From assembly GCA_038373865.1 (NCBI GenBank), contig JAXGGA010003450.1, forward strand, positions 1-64,000: a DNA stretch of 64,000 bases. The letters are read 5' to 3'. Made by a program: the position numbers and the translations under genes. The notes under the pieces were generated by a model. That model was not told the origin of the DNA. It saw only the letters and a program-made list of their open reading frames with translations, and ran no database searches. The DNA comes from Uloborus plumipes. Lineage: Eukaryota > Arthropoda > Arachnida > Araneae > Uloboridae. This document shows positions 12,801 to 22,649 of the stretch, piece after piece; the first letter of the stretch is position 1, and the number at the start of each line of letters is the position of its first letter.

Positions 12801-13945
12801 ACCCGTTTATAGGGCAGACAACATTCATAACCCCACTGCCATGACCCGTTTATAGGGCAGACAACATTCATAACCCACACTGCCATGACCCGTTTATAGG
12901 GCAGACAACATTCATAACAGACACCGCCATGACCCGTTTATAGGGCAGACAACATTCATAACCCACACTGCCATGACCCGTTTATAGGGCAGACACATTT
13001 TCTCTTGCCATGACCCGTTTATAGGGCAGACAACATTCATAACCCACACTGCCATAACCCGTTTATAGGGCAGACACATTTTCTCTTGCCATGACCCGTT
13101 TATAGGGCAGACAACATTCATAACCCACACTGCCATGACCCGTTTATAGGGCAGACAACATTCATAACCCACACTGCCATGACCCGTTTATAGGGCAGAC
13201 AACATTCATAACCTCACTGCCATGACCCGTTTATAGGGCAGACAACATTCATAACCCACACTGCCATGACCCGTTTATAGGGCAGACACATTTTCTCTTG
13301 CCATGACCCGTTTATAGGGCAGACAACATTCATAACCCACACTGCCATAACCCGTTTATAGGGCAGACACATTTTCTCTTGCCATGACCCGTTTATAGGG
13401 CAGACAACATTCATAACCCACACTGCCATGACCCGTTTATAGGGCAGACAACATTCATACCCCACTGCCATGACCCGTTTATAGGGCAGACAACATTCAT
13501 AACCCACACTGCCATGACCCGTTTATAGGGCAGACAACATTCATAACCCACACTGCCATGACCCGTTTATAGGGCAGACAACATTCATAACCCACACTGC
13601 CATGACCCGTTTATAGGGCAGACACATTCATACCCACACTGCCATGACCCGTTTATAGGGCAGACAACATTCATAACCCACACTGCCATGACCCGTTTAT
13701 AGGGCAGACAACATTCATAACCCACACTGCCATGACCCGTTTATAGGGCAGACAACATTCATAACCCACACTGCCATGACCCGTCGGGCAGACAACATTC
13801 ATAACCCATACTGCCATGACCCGTTTGTAGGGCAGGCAATATTCATAACCCACACTGCCATGACCCGTTTATAGAGCAGACAACAGTCATAACCCGCGCT
13901 GCCATGACCCGTTTATAGGGCAGATAACATTCTCGCTTGCCATAG
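3865..13945. repeat. 10-kb two-type minisatellite
   Basis: More than 200 tandem units share the 27-bp core that runs TGCCATGACCCG then TTTATAGGGCAGACA. Two unit types alternate. Type A is 44 bp, with spacer 'acattcataacccacac' after the core; type B is 37 bp, with spacer 'cattttctct'. Variants such as 'cccgcac', 'ccctcac' and 'tttgctcc' recur in blocks, which indicates local duplication. The core contains the imperfect dyad CCCGTTTATAGGG. Because 44+37=81 is divisible by three, the minus strand shows long meaningless open frames (MCLPYKRVMAV...). These are by-products of the period and not genes. The left edge has one inverted unit at about 3867-3893. The right edge decays at about 13780-13945. 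The array is non-coding satellite DNA. Confidence 0.97.
3867..3893 (-). repeat. Inverted minisatellite unit at array edge
   Basis: 'tgtctgccctataaacgg' followed by 'gttatggca' is the reverse complement of the array core in its 'ccataaccc' variant. It is the only unit I found in this orientation, and it sits just outside the first forward unit (about 3930). Confidence 0.85.
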
Positions 13946-13990
13946 GAAATCTACGGATATTTGTCAACATTGATTTATTAAATCGATGTA

Positions 13991-16900
13991 CAGTGGCTCC
14001 CAGCAGTGTTTCTACATAGTCTGTGGAGTTAGCGACAAAAACAGCCGAAATATTTCACTTCCGGATACCAGTGTGAAATTTAGTACAGAGCTTATGTACA
14101 TATATAAGAACAAAAAACCGCCGGGAGACACTTGATCAGGGGTCATGAACTCCCGTGATGACGTCATCAAGATGGCCGCTTTTACAGGTAAATACGTTCG
14201 TTTAATTGCCTAAAACTCCATCATAGATTGAAATATTGCAAAACTCAAAAGTATCATCTGAAAGCTCTTTGAAAGAGCTATTTAGAAAGATTTAATTTTT
14301 CTTTCTGAGGTCAAGGTCCCACCTGTAATGACGTCATCAAAATGGCCGCTTTTACAGGTAAATACGTTTGTTTAACTCCCCCTAAAACTCCATCATAGAT
14401 TTGAATATTTCAAAACTCAACTATATCATCTGAAAGCGCTTTAAAAGATCTATTTGGAAAGGTTTAATGTTTCTTTCTGAGGTCAAGGGCCCACCTGTGA
14501 TGACGTCATCAAATGGCCGCTTTTACAGGTAAATACGTTCGTTTAACTGCTTAAAACTCCATCATAGATTGAAATTTTGCAAAACTCAAATATATCATCT
14601 GAAAGCTCTTTAAAAGAGCTATTTAGAAAGATTTAATTTTTCTTTCTGAGGTCAAGGTCCCACCTGTAATGACGTCATCAAAATGGCCGCTTTTACAGAT
14701 AAATACGTTTGTTTAACTCCCCCTAAAACTCCATCATAGATTCAAATATTGCAAAACTCAAATATATCATCTAAAAGCTCTTTAAAAGAGCTATCTAGAA
14801 AAATTTAATTTTTCTTTCTAAGGTCAAGGACCCACCTGTGATGACGTCATTTGAGGCCATTTTGATGACGTCATCACTGGTGGGCCCTTGACCTTAGAAA
14901 GAAAAATTAAATCTTTCTAAATAGCTCTTTTAAAGAGCTTTCTGATGATATATGAGTTTTGCAATATTTGAATCTATGATGGAGTTTTAGGGGGAGTTAA
15001 ACAAACGTATTTACCTGTAAAAGCGGCCATTTTGATGACGTCATTACTGGTGGCCCTTGACCTTAGAAAGAAAAATTAAATCTTTCTAAATAGCTCTTTT
15101 AAAGAGCTTTCTGATGATATATGAGTTTTGCAATATTTGAATCTATGATGGAGTTTTAGGGGGAGTTAAACCAACGTATTTACCTGCAAAAGCGGCCATT
15201 TTGATGAGTTGGGCCTTTGACCTTAGAAAGAAAAATTAAATCTTTCTAAATAGCTCTTTTAAAGAGCTTTCAGATGATATGTTTGAGTTTTGCAATATTT
15301 GAATCTATGATGGAGTTTTAGGGGGAGTTAAACAAACGTATTTACCTGTAAAAGCGGCCATTTTGTATAGCCCCCATATCACAGGTGGGCCCTTGACCTT
15401 AGAAAGAAAAAATAAATCTTTCTATATAGCTCTTTTAAAGAGCTTTCAGATGATGCATTTGAGTTTTGCAATATTTGAATCTATATGATGGAGTTTTAAG
15501 CAGTTAAACGAACGTATTTAATTGCAAAAGCGGCCATTTTGATAACGTCATCACAGGTGAACCATTGACCTCAGAAAGAAAAATTATATCTTTATAAATA
15601 GATCTGTTAAAGCGCTTTCAGATGATATAGTTGAGTTTTGAAATATTTAAATATATGATGGAGTTTTAGGGGGAGTTAAACAAACGTATTTAACTGTAAA
15701 AGCGGCCATTTTGATGACGTCATTACAGGTGGGCCCTTGACCTCAGAAAAAAAAAATTAATTTTTTCTAAATAGCTCTTTTAAAGAGCTTTCAGATGATG
15801 CATTTGAGTTTTGCAATATTTGAATCTATATGATGGAGTTTTAAGCAGTTAAACGAACGTATTTAATTGCAAAAGCGGCCATTTTGATGACGTCATCACA
15901 GGTGAACCATTGACCTCAGAAAGAAAAATTATATCTTTATAAATAGATCTTTTAAAGCGCTTTCAGATGATATAGTTGAGTTTTGAAATATTTAAATATA
16001 TGATGGAGTTTTAGGGGGAGTTAAACAAACGTATTTACCTGTAAAAGCGGCCATTTTGTATAGCCCCCATATCACAGGTGGGCCCTTGACCTTAGAAAGA
16101 AAAAATAAATCTTTCTATATAGCTCTTTTAAAGAGCTTTCAGATGATGCATTTGAGTTTTGCAATATTTGAATCTATATGATGGAGTTTTAAGCAGTTAA
16201 ACGAACGTATTTAATTGCAAAAGCGGCCATTTTGATGACGTCATCACAGGTGAACCCTTGACCTCAGAAAGAAAAATTATATCTTTATAAATAGATCTGT
16301 TAAAGCGCTTTCAGATGATATAGTTGAGTTTTGAAATATTTAAATATATGATGGAGTTTTAGGGGAGTTAAACAAACGTATTTAACTGTAAAAGCGGCCA
16401 TTTTGATGACGTCATTACAGGTGGGCCCTTGACCTCAGAAAAAAAAAATTAATTTTTTCTAAATAGCTCTTTTAAAGAGCTTTCAGATGATATTTTTGAG
16501 TTTTGCAATATTTGAATCTATGATGGAGTTTTAGGGGGAGGTAAACAAACGTAGTTACCTGTAAAAGCGGCCATTTTGATGACGTCATCACAGGTGGGCC
16601 CTTGACCTTAGAAAGAAAAATTAAATCTTTTTAAATAGCTCTTTTAAAGAGCTTTCAGATGATATATTTGAGTTTTGCAATATTTGAATCTATGATGGAG
16701 TTTTAGGGGGAGTTAAACAAACGTATTTACCTGTAAAAGCGGCCATTTTGATGACGTCATCACAGGTGGGCCCTTGACCTTAGAAAGAAAAATTAAATCT
16801 TTCTAAATAGCTCTTTTAAAGAGCTTTCAGATGATATGTTTGAGTTTTGCAATATTTGAATCTATGATGGAGTTTTATGGGGAGTTAAACAAACGTATTT

Positions 16901-18290
16901 ACCTGTAAAAGCGGCCATTTTGATGACGTCATCACAGGTGGGCCCTTGACCTTAGAAAGAAAAATTAAATCTTTCTAAATAGCTCTTTTAAAGAGCTTTT
17001 AGATGATATGTTTGAGTTTTGCAATATTTGAATCTATGATGGAGTTTTATGGGGAGTTAAACAAACGTATTTACCTGTAAAAGCGGCCATTTTGATGACG
17101 TCATCACAGATGGGCCCTTGACCTTAGAAAGAAAAATTAAATCTTTCTAAATAGATCTTTTAAAGAGCTTTCAGATGATATGTTTGAGTTTTGTAATATT
17201 TGAATCTTGAAGGAGTTTTAAGGGAGTTAAACAAACGTATTTACCTGTAAAAGCGGCCATTTTCATGACGTCATCACATGTGGACCCTTGACCTTAGAAA
17301 AAAAAATTAACTTCTCTAAATAGCTCTTTTAAAGAGCTATCAGATGATGTATTTGAGTTTTGCAGTATTTGAATATATGATGGAGTTTTAAGCAGTTAAA
17401 CGAACGTATTTACCTGCAAAAGCGGCCATTTTGATGACGTCATCACAGGTGAACCCTTAACCTCAGAAAGAAAAATTATATCTTTATAAATAGATCTTTT
17501 AAAGCGCTTTCAGATGATATAGTTGAGTTTTGAAATATTTAAATATATGATGGAGTTTTAGGGGGAGTTAAACAAACGTATTTACCTGTAAAAGCGGCCA
17601 TTTTCATGACGTCATTACAGGTGGGACCATGACCTCAGAAAGAAAAATTAAATCTTTCTAAATAGTTCTTTTAAAGAGCTTTCAGATGATATGTTTGAGT
17701 TTTGCAATATTTGAATCTATGATGGAGTTTTATGGGGAGTTAAACAAACGTATTTACCTGTAAAAGCGGCCATTTTGATGACGTCATCACAGGTGGGCCC
17801 TTGACCTTAGAAAGAAAAATTAAATCTTTTTAAATAGCTCTTTTAAAGAGCTTTCAGATGATACATTTGAGTTTTGCAATATTTGAATCTATGATGGAGT
17901 TTCAGGGGGAGTTAAACAAACGTATTTACCTGTAAAAGCGGCCATTTTGATGACGGCATTACAGGTGAGAACTTGACCTCCGAAAGAAAAGTTAAATCTT
18001 TCTAAATAGCTCTTTTAAAGAGCTTTCAGATGATATGTTTGAATTTTGCAATATTTCAATCTATGATGGAGTTTTAAGCAGTTAAACGAACGTATTTACC
18101 TGTAAAAGCGGCCATTTTGATGACGTCATCACGGAATGACCTTGACCTCCGTTCAAGTGTCTCCCGGCGTTTTTTTGTCCACCGATGTGAATTTAAGCCC
18201 CACATAAAATTTCAGACTGGTATCCGGAAGTGAAATATTTTTGCACTAACTCCACGGACTAACACCCTTAAATTTCGTAGTGAGACCCAT
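13991..18290. mobile_element. Large foldback element with internal tandem repeats
   Basis: The flanks at 13991-14156 and about 18130-18290 are inverted copies of each other: 'tggagttag', 'aaatatttcacttccggata', 'ccgggagacacttga' on the left reappear reversed on the right. Between them lie tandem ~172-bp repeats, about four in one orientation (14157-14840) and about eighteen in the other (14880-18130). This architecture, with inverted termini made of tandem repeats, is that of Foldback-type transposons. I see no transposase reading frame, so it would be non-autonomous. Exact termini are uncertain: the outermost bases match only loosely (cagtggctcccagc versus aatgggtctcactac), and I found no convincing target duplication. 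Confidence 0.85.
14157..18135. repeat. ~172-bp tandem repeat with TGACGTCA in nearly each unit
   Basis: Units are about 170-180 bp (measured spacings of 170 and 172 bp between successive TGACGTCA sites). A typical unit contains TGACGTCATCA, AAAATGGCCGCTTTTAC, CTAAAACTCCATCATAG, the 17-bp near-palindrome AGCTCTTTTAAAGAGCT, and GGTCAAGG(G/T)CCCACCTG. Orientation flips once, at about 14840-14880. Near-identical two-unit blocks (for example 15380-15700 and 16060-16400) show that the array grew by multi-unit duplication. A few units have lost the site, for example at 15205 and 15363-15372. Confidence 0.95.
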
Positions 18291-20513
18291 TTCCCTAGAA
18301 CTGAATTCGAATATGGCTGAAATTTTTTATAACCATGTCTGAATTATTTCAAATATAATCTAGTAATTTTGCAAAATCATATTGAAAGATCTTTTTGAAA
18401 TTGGTTAAAAAGCGAGGGGACAGATAAATAACTCGCCACAACAGTCTTCGTACACTGCACTATTTTTGGATAACTTCCTGATCAAAATTTACATGTGTTG
18501 CTCTTTCTTTGTTCTTGCATCGCATTTCGACTTTATTTCAGAGTAAAAAAAGCAAAAAAATAATCCAATTAATATTCTTCAATGGCTTGTATTTGTAAAG
18601 ACAACAGACATCGTCAAAAACTTCATTTTTTCTCGGAAAAGAGCTCAACAGACATAAAATATCACTAAAGCTTTAGCACATACTACTTTAGTAGAATGGT
18701 ACAGATAAACTAATTTGAAAGAATACAATCGGATCGAAACAGAAGCAAGAAAGAGTCAACTGGCAAAGCCAGCAACACTAGGTTAGACATTTATAGTCAG
18801 AAAATTTGCTTGAGAACTGCAAAAGTTATTCGAAGTTTTGGCAGAATTTAAAAATACTTTGTTTCAATTTCACTAGGCCCGTTATTTCAAGTTTTTCCTG
18901 TCAAAGGGTGCAAACACAATGTAATTTCATCGAAAAACAACAAAAACCACGCCCACTTATAAGTAAATACATTAATTTCGCTAAGCCAGGAAGGGTGAAT
19001 TGACACCCCTCCCCCCGACTCTCCTAAATGACGGGCCTGAATCTGAATATCACCGGAAAATGTTCGCCGTGTTTTCTGAACAGCTTGTCTAAATGGGGCT
19101 TTGGGCAGCAGAAAACGTTCTGTTAGTGTGAAAGCCTTAAAAGCTCAAGCTGCCCTTCGCAACATAAATCACTAATGAGCCAGAAAAGCTTGAGGAATAA
19201 TGCCTTGTTTACATAAAAAATTCCTCACTTTTTCTTCTCGTTACAATTATACACCATCAGAACCAAAAATGTTAGATCTATTTTAATTTCAAAAACTTAG
19301 TTGGAGAGGTTGAGTAAAGCGGTGGAGATTTTCTTGTGCAAGGGTGCATATTAGCAGTAGGACTCGGTAATTTGATATTTGTTGATGGAATGACGAAGCA
19401 TGATGCTTATTAAAATATTTTTCAACACGTATAAAACTTTCGGCCTAAAATTTGGGAATCAGTAATAGTAAAAAAAAGCAAGTTGCTTCCAAGATACTAC
19501 TACTAAGATAACTACAAGAAGCACATGACCTTCAACGTTAACTCATGATGGTGTCTCTAAAAATGTTCAAAACGTTTATAAATATCCCCCTAATCACCCC
19601 TAAACACAAGTTAAACCCAATAGAACAGAGGTTAGAGTGCGAAAATACAACATTGAAATGAAAAACCAAACCAAAGGCAGTATAATGTTTGAAGAGTGAA
19701 TGAACACAGGCTCAGAAAAAAAATTAACAAAACCTGTTCCCAGACATTTAAAAGCTGTTGTAGATACTGAATAATAATTTACTAAATATTAAATCAATGC
19801 AAAATCAGATTATTTGAAAATAAGTATAAATAGTTTTTTAAAGTGAACGAAGACTTTTGTGAGATAAAGTTTTTGAAATTTTTTTGATTATTAATTTCTA
19901 AAAAATTAAGATTTTGATGATGTTAAAAAAAATCATGTAGTTTTGTTAAAAATAGATTACAGATCTTAATATTTCGGAATAAGTAATTAATAGTTATTTT
20001 AATTAATGCATAAAACCCTATTTCATTGAAAATGGTAAATGTACGAACATTTTTTGGAGCCACTGTATAAATAGTCAGAACCGACAGTATTCGTTTAAGC
20101 GGAACCAAGAAGTATTATTCGATTAAGTGGGGAATTTTTCGTTACCTTTTCAGCGTGCTAACTTTTACCTTAACTTTTATAAATGTTACATTTCCATCTT
20201 TACGTTTTAAAATAACATTTGGCATTAAACGTAGTAATTATAAATCAATAATTATAGAATATAATTTTAGAAAAATACTTACAGCATTAAATGTCAGAAA
20301 ATAGAATTATCATCAAGTACAGTCGACGCTCGATATAAAACCCACCTCCGATCTACAGTAAAATGTCGTTATTACGAGTAGTCACTATAAAAGGTAGAAT
20401 TTTTTAAAAATACATTTGTATCATGCATGCTCAGTATATTCATTAAAACTGCCACTTTTATAGACTTCAACTGAGTACTTCAATTAACCAGCGCGGCATC
20501 CACTGCAGTTTAA
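18291..20513. other. AT-rich sequence, no gene seen
   Basis: Only short open frames with no recognisable domain. A MITE end related to the one at 35375-35533 occurs at about 20085-20150 ('cagtattcgtttaagcgg', 'gattaagtgggga'). Confidence 0.45.
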
Positions 20514-21029
20514 CCCATTAATGCCTAGCGCCCGTTTTTAGGGACGGTACAAAAAAGGGTCTGACTTTTCACCAAAATGAACATTTCAACCAAATAATAG
20601 TGTTCAACTAGTACCTTGGTATTGTTTCAATTCGTTATTAGCAGATTGCAGCACATAACCATTATGAAGTGTGTTCTGTAGCAATTTTAACATGATCTTT
20701 ATCAAAAATTGCATCGTTCACAATCTCAGAAAAAAAAAGCTAAGTTTTCAAAGTTATTACCAGCTTCCCAGTTTATGTTAATTGCTGATTTTATTTCTTC
20801 TTATAAAATTTCTTTTTAAATATTATATCGTAGGCAGAAAAAAAAAATTAGTAAAAAAAGTACTTACCCTATGGGGTCTATCGTAACTTTTAAGGGACGA
20901 TTTTTCTTTCCTTAATAAAAACATTAATTTTTACATAATATTTTTTTTATTATTTTCCTGTCCATCAAACACTGTTTGTAACCAGTATACAAAATAACTT
21001 TGGGGAAAAAAAAGTCAGGCATTAATGGG
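20514..21029. mobile_element. piggyBac-like MITE (TTAA target)
   Basis: Begins CCCATTAATGCCT and ends with the inverted form GGCATTAATGGG, with TTAA directly outside on both sides (20510-20513 and 21030-21033). CCC..GGG termini bounded by TTAA are the signature of piggyBac-superfamily insertions. The 516-bp interior has no open frame, so it is non-autonomous. Confidence 0.85.
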
Positions 21030-21484
21030 TTAAATATACTTTTTAAAACAGCGTTTCCCAAACCTATGGTACGCGTACTACTGGTGGTACCTCACTCTCT
21101 AGTTGGTGGTACGTGAAAAATAATCAGTAATGGCGGACATAAACGTACATAATTAAAAGAAAAATATATAGAAATAATCCAAAACCCGAAAAAACATATT
21201 TATTATCTAATGCATGACAGAACTAAACAAGAAGAATTCAAACGACAATCCAATTAATGTTTGGTTCGGCGAAGGGACTATGTTACATTTTGAAAAATGA
21301 ACACTCTGGGCAATGGTAAGCAATGGATACAGGTAAGCAAATAAAACTTGGTATATCAAACAGTAGATATCATTAGACGGATTTCATACGCACACCAACG
21401 ACAAAACTAGAAAACAAAAAAGCTGCAACAACTGCCACAATAAAACTTTCAACTTTAATTACTCGCAATTTCTGTTTTGTCGCA

Positions 21485-21600
21485 TAAATCCTTCATCTCC
21501 CGAGCCTTTCAATTGATAAAGACTATGAGCAACTTCCTAAGAAAGCCCTTAAATCATTATTACCGTTTACTAGTACGAAATTAGCAGAAAGAGCTTTTTT
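21485..21600 (+). pseudogene. hAT transposase dimerisation-region remnant
   Basis: From 21521 the plus strand reads DYEQLPKKALKSLLPFTSTK followed by LAERAF. In ZBED/SCAND3-like hAT transposases the C-terminal dimerisation block has the form 'A...LLPF.TTYLCE..FS', which this resembles. A stop interrupts the frame upstream (about 21487), and the downstream part is a run of T. It is a fragment of the transposase of the surrounding hAT element. Confidence 0.7.
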
Positions 21601-21800
21601 TAATTTTTTTTTCTTAAAAATAAATAAAATAAGTGTCGAAGCAAATTGAACACAGCTGTAGATATAAAAGTACCCTTCGCATCGTTACAACCAAATTTCA
21701 AAATTTATGTTCTTCAAAGCCGTCACAAAGATCTCAAAATTAGTTAATGAAAATATTTGATGTAAGAAAACAAATAATGTAAAAAAAATGTTTGGAACTA

Positions 21801-22080
21801 CTTTGATATACCCCCCAAATCGGAAATTTGGCGACTCTTTTTTTTCGCCAAGCAAAATACCTGTTTTTGTTGTTGCCACAAAAATTTGTTGCCACAAAAC
21901 TTTAAAAAAAAATTCAAAAAATAGCATAAAATACAAGAAAATACTAAATTTGGCAACAGCAAAAACTTAAAATCTGAAAAAAACCTTAATTGGCAACATC
22001 AAAATAAGAAACAGCAACCCTAAAAACTCCGTAAAGGAGTGCCAGATTTGGCGCGTAATTTTTGGGGGGGTATATCAAAG
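21801..22080. mobile_element. 280-bp MITE nested in the hAT
   Basis: Terminal inverted repeats CTTTGATATACCCCCC at 21801 and GGGGGGTATATCAAAG ending at 22080. Interior words 'aaatttggcg' and 'gccagatttggcg' are also roughly inverted. No coding capacity. Confidence 0.8.
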
Positions 22081-22153
22081 TTATACCCAAACACATACAT
22101 GTTACTGTGAGCATAATTTCAACGATGTTTCAGTTTGGTAGACTGACGTCTAG

Positions 22154-22455
22154 GCAGAGGCGCCCCGAACTAAAATTTTTGGGAGGGGGAAAATTATCAA
22201 TTTGCCGAATGAAGTTCCAATTTTACCGAATGATAAAATGCATGTACGACATGTGCGCGTGCTTATATAACATTTAGAGAGAAAAAACATTAGGCATCTG
22301 TTAAAAAGCAATTCTAAAAACTAAAAAGAATAAATAATTTCAATGTTGAAATTTATTGTCTTCAAAATGCCGAATTGTTAGGAAAATGACTAGAATACGG
22401 AAATTATTGGGAGGTCACAGTGACCTCCCGTGACCTCCCATCGGGGCGCTCCTGC
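22154..22455. mobile_element. 302-bp MITE with nuclear-receptor-type palindrome
   Basis: Inverted termini GCAGAGGCGCCCCGA and TCGGGGCGCTCCTGC, each abutted by GTCTAG (22148-22153 and 22456-22461), a likely target duplication. The palindrome AGGTCACAGTGACCT lies near the right end at 22412-22426 and is followed by a half-site repeat (tgacctccc). It is nested inside the 21049-22649 hAT. Confidence 0.75.
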
Positions 22456-22649
22456 GTCTAGATGTGGTTCAATGTTGTTTGTATGATATGAATACATAGC
22501 CCTAATCTTGAACATATAATAAAACTTTTTATAACAAACTCGAAATAATAAAAGATTTCAGAAATAGAATCATTTTTACGAAGTGGTACAATTTAGTATG
22601 ATGCACAACCAAATGGTACGTGATCCAAAAAAAAAGTTGGGAAACGCTG

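Larger units (their letters stand above)
21049..22649. mobile_element. hAT element, decayed, 1.6 kb
   Basis: Terminal inverted repeats CAGCGTTTCCCAA and TTGGGAAACGCTG bound the element. The flanking octamers ttttaaaa and ttttgtaa are a plausible decayed 8-bp target duplication. 'Tggtggtac' and 'gtggtac' words lie just inside both ends. It holds a transposase remnant at 21485-21600 and has been invaded by two smaller MITEs (21801-22080 and 22154-22455). Confidence 0.85.

Noticed and set aside
4090..13853. Many minus-strand open frames reading MCLPYKRVMAVWVMNVVCPI
   Set aside because: They follow from the period (44+37=81 bp) lacking stops in one frame. There is no start context, splice structure or family, and the same peptide repeats endlessly.
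3925..13945. CRISPR-like array: 27-bp repeats with 10-17-bp spacers
   Set aside because: There are only two spacer types, each repeated scores of times, no cas genes, and the setting is a eukaryotic intron-bearing genome. It is a minisatellite.
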